A stretch of 64,000 nt of DNA from Aulostomus chinensis (GCA_037954235.1 JBBMOA010000004.1:4167001-4231000), one strand, 5' to 3'; shown: positions 12,858-25,134, counted from the stretch's first letter. The notes: generated from the letters alone by a model not told the origin. Made by a program: numbers and translations.

Positions 12858-13425
12858 TATTTAGTTTTGTAAATTTGTCATGTTGCTAGTTTTTATGTAC
12901 CCAAGTCAAGTCAATTTTATTTGTATTCGCCAAATCACAACAGAAGTTCTCTCATGAAACTTTCCAAGTAGAGCAGGTCCAGCACCACCTCTTCAATGAA
13001 TCTACACCCAACAATTCTCCATCAGCAAGCACATCAGGCAACAGCAGCCACCAGAACCTTCCTTTTTAACAGGCAGGAACGTCGAGCAGATCCAGGATCA
13101 GTGGGAACGGATGTCTGCTTTGACTGGTTGGGGGGGAAAGAGAGCAGGAGGGCGGGGCAGAGACAAAGACAGATAATGGAGGAAGACAGATATGCAGAAG
13201 GAAAGAGAGGGACAGAGATAAAGAGGGAGAGAAAGGAGGAGAGTGATGGATGGACGGGGACGTGAGCAGGTGGAGCTACGGGTGGCAGCTTGAGCCTCTT
13301 CAGGTCTGTAGCCTCCTCCAGCAGCACCAGGATCTGGGATGAGGGGAGCCCGAAGGCTCCGGAGAAATGAATGTCGCTAATGTTCTGTTAGCCTTTTGGC
13401 TAGCTAGGCTAAATGTCAGAATCCG
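12858..13425. repeat. Nested repeat: teleost dispersed repeat inserted into an older repeat
   Basis: The inner part (about 12898-13370) begins AAGTCAAGTCAATTTTATTT, a start common to a very abundant teleost dispersed repeat, and continues through a GA-rich middle (GGGGGGAAAGAGAGCAGGAG). The flanks, GTAAATTTGTCATGTTGCTAG on the left and CTAATGTTCTGTTAGCC on the right, match adjacent pieces of a sequence near 36350-36415, where they are contiguous. This indicates insertion into an older repeat copy. Exact borders are uncertain. Confidence 0.6.
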
Positions 13426-15620
13426 ACATATTGTTGTTTCTATAAGACACTGAGAATGAAGGGGTTTGGAATAGTGGTTCCCACAGATCACATCTGAGAT
13501 TTAAAACACACAGACAGAGGTAATATCATGTAGGGGGAGCAGAGTAGAGGAGTTTGTCTGCACAGCTGTTATAGTAATTATGGTGTATGGCTGAATAACG
13601 CTGCCCCACTTGACTCGTCGGTGACAAGGTAAACTTCATGAATTATTAGGCCTACATGCCACGCCCCTTTCTCTGCATCCTGGTTGAAAGCAGAACACAC
13701 ACACAAAAAAAAAAAAGCCTTTGCCAGGATGATACTGCATCACATATCCAGCAAATACCTTCTAACAATGCCCTGCGCTTTCCTTCGACCCCAGCAACAC
13801 CCGCCATGTTGGACACCCGCTGGATTACCAGTCGATGAGGAGCATGAAGAGCAAACCCACACATGCAGATCTCTCTGTTCGTAGATGGAGTTATTTAAGA
13901 ACAGGAAACCCTCGCTGCACCATTTCACATCGCCGCTGCCCGCAGTCATGAGGAAAGACACCGTGACCCAACATCCCTTGATGTGATTATTAACAGTGTG
14001 ATTGGATGTAAACCCTGTTGTCATGGCGATGATTTCAGGCTTGATAATGAAAGCTCTTGGGACACTTGCACACATACACACATACGCAGAATCAGTGTGT
14101 TGCACTGCTAACTGCTCTCATTCCCCTTTGAGAGGGAGGCATTAGTCTAGGAGATTGAACTTGTGTAGGGGTGTGTGTGTGTTGTGTGTGTGTGCGTGCG
14201 TCTGTTGCTCTTGTCTGCTTTCTTACACAGTAATGTGCAGAAAGCTTGAGATCAACAGAATTGTACTTGACAACCCCCCCCCCAACATCACCCCCCCACC
14301 CCACCCCCCCATGATAGCAGCACCCACCCCTTTATCTTTTTCTCTGATTCTCTCCCACTGCTGTTATTAAAGCGCGTCGACTGAGTTAATAACATCTGTG
14401 TCACACTCACACTCAGCAAGAGTACCTGCGCCTGTCCGCTACACTTGAATTACTCTTTCACGTACTACGTCCCAAAGGGTATACTTACAAATACTAGCAC
14501 AGTCTGAGGGAAAACTCTGGCCTGCACTCACATTGGCACAGTTTGGCAAAACATGGGGTTTATTTTATTTAATATTTGTTACATTTCACCCGTTGCATTT
14601 GCACCTGCTATAACACACAGTACAAGAAAGACTCTCCCGTCTCATGGAACGAAGTGGAGAAGCAGAAAATTCTCTTGCACACCAGACCGAGGTGGCGTCC
14701 CTGTCGCTGCACCACTCCAGTGGCATTTATCAAATATTAGACTGTGTATTTTCAGGTACTTCATAAAATCAGTGCTGCTCAAGTCCCTGATTCACAGGGT
14801 TAGGGTCTGTCAGACTGTAGAATTACAAACAAAAGAAACTACAGTTATAATTTCCAACAGTCCCTTTACAAATGTTGCAAAAACAACCTTTTTGTAAATT
14901 CTATTTTTTTTTATTTTTTAATTTGTATTTAAACATTGCTATTTGGAAAATAATAATTTATCAAGTTTTGTTTATGCTAGTTTGGTTTGTTTGTCTGAGT
15001 TGTGAAGTACAGGTGTCCAAATAATTTCTATGCATTTTTTTCTTCATAATAAGAGCCGCTGAGTCAGCATGCAATGCCAAACATGTGACCCAAGCAGGGT
15101 CAAAGGTCAAAGTGTCCAGCAGGTAGAGAAGAAACATTTAACTATCCTGGAACCATCACCATCTGCTCCTGACAAGGAGTCATCATTATTTTAGGATCTG
15201 TTCATTTGATGGCTGTTTTCATGATTCATCTTATGGTTTATTGAATGTGGGGGAAAAAGACAACAGAGATCGTCATTATTTAGCAAAACCGCTTTCATTT
15301 TGATTTGGGATGAAATGTAAGACAGCAAATCCTGGCAGTCGATGATCTGGGATCAGCCAAGTTTTGGAGCCTCTGCGTGAAAGATGACTTCAAACAACGA
15401 GGGTTTGACTGATCAGTGGATCAGCTGATCGCGTCAGTTCTGATTCGTACGTCGTCCTCGTAATGACTGATGATTTGGAATGCGGATCACATAGAAACGG
15501 TTTTTATGACGTTGAGGGCCAAAGTGACTTTTCATCCCACACGGAGGACCAGAACCAGAGAAGTCGGACTCCTCCGCTCAGCACCCTTCGCTGATTTATT
15601 ATCTCTTCAGCTTAGCTTTC
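13426..15620. other. Intronic sequence with simple repeats
   Basis: Includes an A-tract near 13706-13717, an imperfect TG tract at 14171-14200, a C-rich tract at about 14273-14310 and an AT-rich stretch near 14890-14970. No exon recognised. Confidence 0.4.
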
Positions 15621-15662
15621 TTTTTCTCTAAATATTTGTTCTTTCTTCACTTCTCCCAATAG

Positions 15663-15791
15663 GGTCTGATGATTCTTCTGCAGAACCTTCCCACGATGCA
15701 CTGGGGTAACGAGGAAGTAAGCGTGCTGCTGGCTGAAGCCTACAGGTTGAAGTTTGCCTTCGCTGATGCTCCCAACCACTACAAGAGATGA
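15663..15791 (+). CDS. tbc1d22a: Terminal coding exon of a TBC1D22-family Rab GTPase-activating protein
   Basis: This exon encodes the last 42 residues of a TBC-domain protein and a TGA stop. The family are Rab-GAPs in which the TBC domain supplies the catalytic Arg and Gln; those residues lie in earlier exons outside the window. Seen here: a pyrimidine-rich acceptor (TTCTTCACTTCTCCCAATAG) directly before the first codon, then a phase-0 frame whose peptide includes QNLPTMHWGNEE, LLAEAYRLKFAFADAP and the end NHYKR. That block matches the C-terminus of TBC1D22A/B as I remember it. KFAFADAPNHYK favours the A paralogue, while HWGNEE also resembles B. The exon length is an exact multiple of three. 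No upstream exon (for example the FHLYVCAAF block) was found in the preceding 15.6 kb, so the last intron is at least that long. Family call firm; A versus B is inference. Confidence 0.93.
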   Translation, partial: GLMILLQNLPTMHWGNEEVSVLLAEAYRLKFAFADAPNHYKR

Positions 15792-16520
15792 TGAGCGTGG
15801 CTCTCTGCAGCCGCCTCCCCTCCCCCTTCCTCCTCCTCCTCCTCCTCTCGCACCTACTGAACTCCGAGGCCGGTGCTCCTCTGCGGAGCGACCGCCTCCT
15901 CCTCCTCCTGACAGACTTTCCTGTGTTGCCTGATGGTCCTTTCTGCTACGAAGAGATTTGAATCAACCAATGACAGAGAGGACGAGCGGCGGCGCCCTCT
16001 GAGCACGACGATGTGGAGCCTTCTTAAATTATTATTTTTCTCTCTGATCAACCGGTGCAGACCTGCGAACGCCGGAGATGCTTTGTCTGCTGCAGTCCAA
16101 CCTTGGGCCTGATGCAGACCGTGAGCTGTTGCTCAGTACCGCCTGGGGTTTTCTAGCTCTGAAAAATGTTCTTTCCCTCTTATTGTTATTTCCAGCACCG
16201 GGGCAATACTTCTTTTTTTCTTTTTCTTTTTTGTTCCCTGAGGCAAAAATTTGACCTTTTTTTGTCAGTTTTGCAAAGACAAAGAAAGATGGAAAAGGGC
16301 AGCGTGTTAGATGGTTTACATATCTGAGCCTTCTCTCCTGGTCACAACACAACCTGAAGGAACGCGACCTCTCCTGTTTGTCTTCTCTCTCCTCTCTCTC
16401 CTGTGTGTTGCCAGGAGGGACTCTGATTGTTCTCCTTCATGAAAAACTAATACACTCGGATTCTACAGAGAGAGAGATTGTCAGTCAGTGAGTGGAGGAG
16501 TCCCTCCCTCCTCTCAGAAA

Positions 16521-16557
<37 letters not shown>
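16521..16557. repeat. (CA)n microsatellite
   Basis: About 18 uninterrupted CA dinucleotides within the presumed 3' UTR or flank. Confidence 0.98.
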
Positions 16558-16560
<3 letters not shown>

Positions 16561-17054
16561 CTCATCTTCTCACCCTGCACCAACATCACAAAGAGCTTTA
16601 GACAAGAGGCTGCAGGTCGGCAAAGCTGCACAGATGGACGGTGGAAAGTAATAAGCCATTAGGAGTAGAAAGCTACTTAGCACCACTTGTTAGCTTTTGT
16701 TTTTGAAGGGCAAAATCTTATTTATCTGAGGACTACCTCAAAGCACAAGCAGGAGATCCAGAGATCCACTTAGTAGGACCAAAAAACACAATTTTGCAAA
16801 TGTCACACACACAAATGAACAAAAATGACCTTGCACATCACTGGAGGGGGTCACATTTAATTAAGTTACAGTTCAAATCCTCTCCTGGTGGAAGATGGAT
16901 TTATTGCTCACAGAAAAGAGCTGTACATCCATTATGAAGCTCTGAGGCTAGTGGCTCCCCGCTCCTGAGCAGTGGGCCATATTTCCATACCAGTGAAGGA
17001 AAAGGGAAAAAAAGAACGCGTGTTGATTTCCTCCCTTCTAGTTGGATGGAGTGA

Positions 17055-17534
17055 CAGCATCCTCCCCAGGGTGCGCTGCCCGCTAGTTAGCTTAGCATAA
17101 TGAATGGTGGCGAATGGAAAGGTTAGCGTACAAGTCCTCATCTGCTTTATTTATCTCGGCGTGTGGGTTTGCTCTGAGATGATCAATTGAATCACAAGAC
17201 GTTGTCATTTTAGAACCAGACGCATCGCCGGAACGACTTTCCTAAATGCACGCAGGGATTTGACTGAAAATTCCAGCCCACAAAACGAAATGTCTGTGAC
17301 GACGAGAAGTTTGGCTGACGCTACCGTTCGTGGGATACTTTCTCGGAGAAGACGAGGAGGATTACTGATGGACAAAGATTTGAAACGCTGACTGGGCAAG
17401 GCGAAGGTATGCTAACGCTTCCCACCCATTACCATTCATTGTGCTAAGCTAATTTGCAATTAGACAGTTCCTGCGGGTCCACACTGCAGAGGAGAGATCC
17501 ATCTTCTTGTCCGGAGATGGGGAGGATGGCAATG
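17055..17534. mobile_element. Fold-back MITE, copy 1
   Basis: The ends CAGCATCCTCCCCAG and GATGGGGAGGATGGCA are inverted repeats. Further in, GTTAGCTTAGCATAATGAATG (about 17086) is mirrored by CATTCATTGTGCTAAGCTAA (about 17433), giving long imperfect palindromic arms. The same architecture recurs at 37615-38088. No ORF; a non-autonomous element. Confidence 0.7.
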
Positions 17535-18010
17535 CATAATTCTCCATGAGTCAGCATGCTCCTTTTATAGAGCTAAAGTATTTGATTCCATGCTCTCCAT
17601 CCTGCGGTTCTACCTGCAGGATTCAAAACTGGTTCATATTCTGATGAGAAGGTCCTCCGCCGAGTCATCTGAGTGCATCTGCAGCCTCCATCTTTACGTC
17701 CTCCACCTTGCTTTTACTGCCTTTTACGATCTCTGAGATAACGTCCTCTCCGCTGTGACGGACTCACGTCAAATGTCCCTCTACGCAGTTTAAAGGCCGC
17801 TTGTCACGACCCGCTTCTGCCTCTCTTATGTCGCTCTGTTCATTTAGAGCACATCGGACGTCGAACCCAAACTCAGTAGCACCATATTGGTGTAATGTTG
17901 GGAGAAGGAGAGCTGTGATCAGACATTCATGACGTAACACAAAGTTGTTCACGTTTGGCGCCTCCTCCATGACTCCGCCAGGATCCATTATTGTCATCCA
18001 AAACGACGAG

Positions 18011-18034
18011 CGTGTGTGTGTGTGTGTGTGTGTG
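18011..18034. repeat. (TG)n microsatellite
   Basis: About 12 TG units. Confidence 0.95.
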
Positions 18035-18500
18035 AAGGAGAGAGGGAGCGTATGGCGTTTCTCTGTAACTTTCAGCACTTTTCTCTGAGAGCTGTCAGTC
18101 TTTGATCATGCGTCGGGATTTTTTTTCTCCCCTCACTAGCATCTCATCTCTGATGCTCTCTGACAAGGAAACACTGCACGTAATTTAAAAGCCTATCGCC
18201 CTGTTTTCCCCCTCTGTCTTTTTGTATGAGATATATTCTTTCAATCAGCATTTTAAAGATTTGTCTTTCTTTTTTGGGTTTTATTTTTTTACGCTGTTTA
18301 CATAATAAGCCTGTTAAGTTGTGCCTGATGCTGGAGACACGAGATAAAATCCTAGTTTTTGACCTCAAATGAACTTGAAAGATTTTAAATTTCTGTAAGT
18401 TATAGGACATTTAAGAGAACACGGAACTTTAATCCGGGTGTCTGTCACAATCTCTCTGAGCATATTCTTGGCGCTGATGCCATGTGAATAAATATGAAAA

Positions 18501-19024
18501 ATGACCTTTTCTATGGACACCTCCCCCAAATAAGAATTGTCCAGTTATACGTTGGCAACCATAACTTGTGAGGTAAGACGAATATTCAGCATTTAAAGGT
18601 TTTTAAAGAGTTTTCTAAAACTGGAAACAGCAAAGTGTAAAGTATTTATGACGTAGAATCTTTATCTCCTCTAACATGCGTTCATTATCAAGTTAACACT
18701 TTAGCAAGCCAGCAATATTGTGACTGTTGAGGAACACAAGATCAACTCCGAGGGCTGGTGAGGTTCTGGGTGATGTAACGTCCACTCTGTCGTATTTCTC
18801 CACTATGTGGGGTACAAGGATGAGTATGTGGTTAGCAGCCATGACCCGAGAAATCACCGCGTTTGCCGAATCCACCGGTCCTCATCACAAATGCTCCTCC
18901 AGTTTTAAGGTCAAAAAGGAGTGCAGAAGGACATGAATGAGCTGGGTAACAAACATCCCTTCCTCAACGGTTGACCAATGGGAAGGGTTTTGTTGGGTTT
19001 CATATGTCGGCCCATGGGTTTTAT

Positions 19025-19065
<41 letters not shown>

Positions 19066-20093
19066 ACAAAGGCTTTGCAAACAAGCAGACAGAAAACAAT
19101 GAAAAAATACTGGGGGGAAAAAATCAGTCTGGGACAATTTCATCCTGAAAGTTAAAAACATGAACCACGTAAATGTGTCATGTTACTTGGAACACAAGGC
19201 CGTAACACATTCTGGCGCACTTTGCATCGCTGTTAAAGTGATGTGCTGTCAATCAGTGGGTGACGCCGCGTTTAAGACAACTCTAAAGTCCAGAGAAAAA
19301 AAATACGCTCCGAGTTGAGAAGAATGAGTCGAGGTGTGTTGCTCTGAGCCGACAGACGAGCTCTGACCACCGACTCCTGGACAGCGCTGACAAACAAAAG
19401 CTCCATATCAACGACTGTCACATTGCTGATGATGACGATGATGAGCGAGTGAACGCTGAAACGCTTGGTTGGGCTTTTGAAAGCAGAATAAACCAAAATC
19501 TATAAAATTCTATCATCCGCTAACTAGCTCTTGTTGGGGAGGATGCTACATTTCTGCCTCGGACACAGAAGGTTAGCCTCTATGAGTCCAGTGTCATATA
19601 TGGAAGTAGCAAACCGCGTCATGACCCCTTTTACAGTTTTGATGAGCCCAATTCATTATTAAGTCAGCAGGGGGCGACAAAGTCGGGCTGCTAGTATTAG
19701 CTCAGTTAGCCAGCTAGCTGCTCGCGATCATGCAGTGTCATTTGTGCCTTGCAAGAATGGAAGGCTTGACAGGGGTAGGGACAACAACTGAGGGGCGGGA
19801 TTTCGTGAACGGCCAGTTCTTTCCCCTTTCGCATCCAAAGCATCACTCTTAAAGAAGCCTTATCATGGAGTATTGAACGTTGAGCACCATTCAGTGTGCT
19901 GACGGGGAAAAGTAGTACATTTTTATAAACACAAATGGCAAACAGCCACAAAATAACCCCCCCCCCCCAAAAATATCTAAAACGTCTTGAGACACAGACT
20001 ATAAGAATGAGCTGCCTGCTCAAGTTAACCAACACAAATACAAAAAAATGTGTACTATTAATGTGAGTTACCCTGCCTGTAACCCTCAGTCTC

Positions 20094-20136
<43 letters not shown>

Positions 20137-21050
20137 CACCATGGTGATGAAGGCCTAGGTGGTGACTGTCTTGAGTCCTCTCTCTATTAGCCCACACTCA
20201 CACTCACACAGAGAAAAACTTCAAACATTCTTTGAAGCATGTTCAGGAGGTTAAGACTCTCAGCTGCTTTCATTTCTTTCAGCCTATTTTTCTCTCTCTC
20301 TCTCTTTTTTGTTGTTTTTTTTTTTTTTTTTACTCCTCAGACATGAAAATCTGTTTATGAAAACCAAACAAAAAATGAAATCCCTCCCACGTCTTCTCAC
20401 TCAAAAGTACTCGAAAAATCTAATAATACCAGAGTGTTTGGGTGACATGAGTAGTGGCTCCTGACTTTAAAAAAAAAATGTGTACAGAGATTTTGAAACA
20501 ACAAATCTGTAAATAGAAAGTGTAAATAAATCCTATATATGACAAAATTACTCTGCTGTGTAAGTGTGTTTTTCTTTTGTGTGTGTGTGTGTGTGTGTGT
20601 GCGTTCTCGACTGTTTTTATGGGAGACAAAGACAAATTCCCTTCATCCCCAAATATTTGATGTCAAACTTGGTTGCTTAAATATGATTGGTAGCATCATT
20701 TCCTCTGTCTCGCTTTTTAAGAGCGTCAAAACTGTAGTTCTGTACCCCAGCAAGCCCGACATAAACTTCTCTCCAATAAAGACCCAGATGTTTGAACTCA
20801 AACTCACTGCTGTTGCTGTTTTACATTTGTGTAATGAACACAGTTGCCGTGGCAGCGTGTCTGTGCATTCATTATCCAGAGTAGTGAGCAAACCGCGGCT
20901 AACAGCTGTGCTAATGTGCGGCGTGTCGCTAATTGTATCGCCTGTATTCATACACTATTCCCATTTGCACAGTCTAACAGGTAAACACTTTTTGTCTGAT
21001 CCCTGTGGAGGGAATGGCGACACCAGCCTAGTTAGTGAGACTTGCTTTGT
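18501..21050. other. Intergenic, microsatellite-rich, no gene seen
   Basis: Holds (CA)n at 19027-19063 and 20097-20135, (TG)n at 20579-20601, a C-run near 19960-19970 and a T-tract near 20316-20331. The longest ORF of the window (plus 20539-21102) starts in the TG tract and has no recognisable domain or splice context, so it is not called. Unique sequence at about 20830-20980 is CNE-like. Confidence 0.5.
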
Positions 21051-21059
21051 GTGTATGTG

Positions 21060-21250
21060 TATATTTCATATTCCTTACCTTGTGGGGACATTACTCTGTT
21101 GACACATTGTGAGGACGCTTGTCCCCTCTGGGAGTCCCCATCACGGAAATCATTAAATGATTTGGAGGAAAATTCGGTGTAAGGTGAGGGCGCTGTAAGG
21201 TTATTCTAATTTATGAATGACTCAGTGTGATGTCCCCTGAAGTCATGGAA
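21060..21250 (+). repeat. Dispersed repeat with 'TGTGGGGACATT' motif, copy A
   Basis: The words CCTTGTGGGGACATTACTC and GTGAGGACGCTTGTCCCC belong to a GTGAGGACA-type repeat also present near 25400-25600 and 25950-25985. In teleosts such units are commonly found beside (TG)n arrays, as here. Confidence 0.5.
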
Positions 21251-21345
21251 ACACAACTCAGTGTGTGTGGTTTCTTCTAGAAGAAAATACAACAAAAAAA
21301 AAAGACCCTGACTGCATCCACTTGCAAATGTGAGTGCATACCTGA

Positions 21346-21350
<5 letters not shown>

Positions 21351-21412
<62 letters not shown>
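21351..21412. repeat. (TG)n microsatellite, long
   Basis: About 31 uninterrupted TG units. Confidence 0.99.
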
Positions 21413-21414
<2 letters not shown>

Positions 21415-21569
21415 CCCACAGAAGACGCTCCCTTGCTCTCGTTAGGCTGACTGATGTTCACACCGGCAGCCAATTATGGAATGCTGGTCACTGAGGACTC
21501 CAGTCACTTCATGGGAAATTAAAAATACATTAAAACCAACAATGACTGCGCCTGCCTGTTCCCATGAAC

Positions 21570-21590
21570 ATGCACACACACAAACACTCA

Positions 21591-21627
<37 letters not shown>

Positions 21628-21659
21628 ACACACACACAAACACACACACACAAACACAT
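21570..21659. repeat. (CA)n microsatellite, interrupted
   Basis: About 90 bp of CA with CTCA and CAAA interruptions, implying an older array. Confidence 0.97.
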
Positions 21660-21878
21660 TGTGAAATAATGAGTTGAGAAAAAGGGGCAGTTGTCTTCTC
21701 CTCACTAAATATTGCAGTATTCCTTTGCACAGCAGGTCATTATTACAGTATCCGTTTATGTGTTTACCCCCTGATCCCCTCTTACCTCCCCCGTCTTGTA
21801 GCATAAACCTCCACTTGCCAGTTTTTCATCAAAGGTTCACTCTGGTAAGACGTTCTAGGATCACCAAGGAAGAAATGT

Positions 21879-21879
<1 letters not shown>

Positions 21880-21922
<43 letters not shown>
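21880..21922. repeat. (CA)n microsatellite
   Basis: About 21 uninterrupted CA units. Confidence 0.99.
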
Positions 21923-21924
<2 letters not shown>

Positions 21925-24601
21925 CACAGCGTTTTCATGGAATTTTAAAACTGTGCCTAAAATCAATTTCCTGATTGAATTTTTGAGGCAGCAGCATTGT
22001 ATTCTGAACGTGGGATAGATTGAGACCGTCTCTGGAGAGGATTTTAGATGAACTGGCAACTATCGGTTTCAGTTTAAAATTCTGGCTGAGGCAACTGAGC
22101 AGAACAAATACGAAGGAGTGTCCGGGAGTGTCAATTATTATATTATACAGCAGATCAAATCTAGATTATCATGATTCAATCCTCCTTTGTATTTTCTCTC
22201 TAACCGCCTGCTCAGCTTCTGATAATTCGCAGTTTTATTCTGGTTTTTATTTCTTTTCCTCTGTGATAATCCTCTGATTTCTCATCCAACTGGGAAAGTA
22301 CGTCACCACACCTGCACACTGACCGTGATAATCTGTCAGCTAAGAAAAGCAGCAGCCCCCCCCCCCCCCCAGCTAATCTCATCTGGAGCGTTTTCATGGT
22401 CGCCGTGCAGGTGCTTGTTGTCTGCTCAACGTGCTGTTAAACGCTGTCAGACTGGTGAGATTGACGCCTTATTTACAAGTTACTTTGGCAGGAAAAGTGT
22501 AGAATTCATGCAGGTAATTCAGAAAAGACTGAGAGAACATTGGACGTGTCATTGAGAAACCTGAAAATCATAAAATAGGCGGATCAAAACTGCTCTCCTG
22601 CGTGGTGAGAGGTCGCAGCTACAAATCGCTGCCATCCAGCAATTTCAATACTTTAAGATTCATGTTTTCTTTTCGTCAGCGGCTGAAAACATTTCACTCT
22701 AGGATTCGAAGCCGCTGAGATTTCCCTGCTCCTGATGATGTGCAGACTGTTCTTCTGAGATTAAACTCCGAGGCTATTTAAAGAATGCACTCCATGTGAA
22801 CTTCAGCAACAAAGGAGTGGACTGTCCTTTAATTTCTTCAGTCATATTTTCAAATCTTGCTCTCTGATGACTTGAATAGAGAGCAGACAGTTGGGAACTT
22901 TACCGCGGCATCTGTTTTACCCCTGAAAGGTGAGAACTTCCACGGGACCCAAACACAACGTGAATATTTCGACTTTACAGAGGAGCGGCTTGAAACTCAG
23001 GAGGCTTTGATTGATGGGTTTGCACTCAACTCTCCAAATTAAGTGTGACTGCTTACTCATCACAACTCGGCAGAACTTCAACGGGATGAACTTCTGTCGG
23101 ATCGACTCCTTTTCTCTTCCTCACTGCTGACAGCGTCGCGGTGACCAAGACTTTCCTCGTGTGTCACGCTCAATCATTCTTTAACACTGAGGGGCAAAAC
23201 AAAAATGCTGCCTGCCTCAGCCGGCGCCGTGGTTTAGTGATGGGCCAGTTACTTTAAGAGGTCTCTTGTGAAACTGGACCATTTCAGGTCTGTAGATGCG
23301 AGCCATGCGATGTGTCTGTAACTTTTCCTGCGTAGAGAATGATGACTAGACGTACCGGGTTCTAAATGTCCATGAAAAAAAAAATTCAAAACAGAAAAAA
23401 CAACTGACACGTTATGAGTTGAAACAGTTGATTTTAACAGCTTTTAAATTCGATCTACTACAGCATCCTGCTGGCAGGCCTCACACCTGCAGAACAGTTA
23501 GAAACGCTCTGGAACCTCCCTCATACTTTTACAAAATGCCAGTGCATCAATCGTTTTTGGGATGTTTTTAGCAAGTGGCTACAGTATCTGTGGCTGGGAT
23601 GCAGTCACATCGAATTATAGCAGTTGTTACCTGCTCCTGAGAAACTAGCAACCGCTAAGTAGCTTGGTTTTTATTTTCTCCTCTTAGCGTTGACCGTAAA
23701 CATCGCGTACAGTTTTCTACCGAGAATTCCGAGCCAGCTTCTAGTACCTCAGGGTAGCTCAGCTCGATAGCAGTTGCTAACAGCTAATGAGTAACTCGCA
23801 ATCAGTAAGGATGTTTGTTTTTGCGCTCAGTACAGTTTTGCATCAAGAATTTCAAGCTAGCTTCAAGTACCTGAAGCTATGATCTGGGAGGGTGAGTGTC
23901 CTCCATGCCGCTTTCGGAAAAAAAAACAAAAGAGCTCTTTAAGTCAGAGTTGACCTGGGTTTAAATCCTCTGCCTACACGTGGATCTATGCAGCGACAAG
24001 AGGGTGTACTGTACATTTAAATTTCGAACATTTCCAATCTCTAACATTTCCAGGTGCCCCTTCATTTCTAATAGCAGCTAAATTGCAGCTCAAGGAGGAG
24101 CTGCAGCTTAAGTGTTTCTCTCAAGCGCCGTTCAAGCGATGACTCAGCCTCGCCGACTGTTGCCTTTTCACACCTGAACAGGTGATCACTCTCCATCTCG
24201 ACACATACCTTCATCCTCTCAAACAAGCAGCAGCACAGATTATTCTGCAGCGATGACACAGCTGGAGCTGCTGCTCTCTCAGAAATGATGAGAGGTGAGT
24301 CACGGGGTGGATTCTGCTCGTGCGCATCTCACACAACCTTTGACTTTCTAGAGGTATTGAAGAACTTCTAAAACTGGTGAGACGTGAACACCGGTTAGCC
24401 ATCGCTATGCCTCTTCTATGAACTGGATTCCTGCAGTAGATTCTTCCAGTCAGAGTTGCTCTTCATCCTTCCAGTGCTGCAGCAGCATTTCTTTTTTTTG
24501 TTTTTTTCTTGAGATGATTGGCTAAGAAGAGGTTCCAGAAGGAAAAAACAGTGATTCAAGCCTACATCAGTTTAGAAACTGCAATTTGAATGTCTTAACC
24601 C

Positions 24602-24602
<1 letters not shown>
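21923..24602. other. Intergenic sequence; degenerate tandem duplication near 23.7-23.9 kb
   Basis: No gene supported. A C-run lies at about 22357-22370. Two diverged copies of one segment occur at about 23708-23755 (GTACAGTTTTCTACCGAGAA) and 23831-23877 (GTACAGTTTTGCATCAAGAA), both continuing into CTAGCTTC/CCAGCTTC and AGTACCT, so a roughly 120-bp unit has been duplicated. Confidence 0.45.

Positions 24603-24683
<81 letters not shown>
24603..24683. repeat. (TG)n microsatellite, about 40 units
   Basis: An approximately 80-bp pure TG run, the longest in the window. Likely hypervariable and able to adopt Z-DNA. Confidence 0.99.
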
Positions 24684-24684
<1 letters not shown>

Positions 24685-24815
24685 CTCTCTCAGAGTTAGT
24701 CCACCAAGCTGCAGTGTAAGCTAAAATAGCTACTGACCCCGCTGGCCTAAGTGAGTGTAGCGATAAAGGCAGAATGGTTAGCACTGACACACACAGGATA
24801 TGTAATTAACTGCTG

Positions 24816-24848
24816 TGTGAGTGTGAGTGTGTGTGCGCGTGTGTGCGC

Positions 24849-24881
<33 letters not shown>

Positions 24882-24884
24882 CTC
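24816..24884. repeat. Compound TG/CG microsatellite
   Basis: TG tract with interspersed GCGC units ending in GCGCGCGC. Alternating purine-pyrimidine throughout, with high Z-DNA potential. Confidence 0.97.
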
Positions 24885-25108
24885 TCTCGCATTTCATTTG
24901 GCAGCTTAACCCATTCAGTACTGCCAACGGACAGTCGATTCTTTTACACACTCTCAAAGGCAAATGCTCATAAAAACCCATTTAAAACAGTCAGTTTTGA
25001 CCTTGTTACTCCAGTATAACAGGTTTTGCTCAGTCTGTATTTGTGTTAAGTTGCCCTGCACGTTATTTTTTTATTTTAGTGTCTCGCTGTGTTTTACTAT
25101 TTGTGTTT

Positions 25109-25134
25109 GTCTGTGTGTGTGTGCGTGTGTGTGA

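Larger units (their letters stand above)
1..15662 (+). other. Presumed last intron of the TBC1D22-family gene
   Basis: This is everything upstream of the terminal exon, ending at its AG acceptor. No further TBC1D22 exon, promoter or other gene could be supported on either strand. It contains a minisatellite, a MITE, a nested dispersed repeat, (TG)n tracts and several A/T-motif-rich blocks, listed separately. A large last intron fits the very large size of the mammalian TBC1D22A locus. The intron start lies outside the window. Confidence 0.75.
15792..18500 (+). other. Probable 3' UTR and downstream flank of the TBC1D22-family gene
   Basis: Sequence after the stop. It starts with a CTCCTC-rich pyrimidine tract (about 15816-15850), then a (CA)n tract. 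The first perfect AATAAA I find on this strand after the stop is at 18487-18492. An earlier site using a variant signal is equally possible, so the UTR end is unknown. A fold-back MITE lies inside this interval. Confidence 0.45.

Noticed and set aside
1..15662. Search for further TBC1D22 exons (TBC catalytic motifs, FHLYVCAAF block)
   Set aside because: None found in any frame. Earlier exons presumably lie upstream of the window.
20539..21102. 187-codon + ORF, the longest in the window
   Set aside because: It begins in a (TG)n tract, has no recognisable domain, splice signal or codon bias, and crosses a dispersed repeat.
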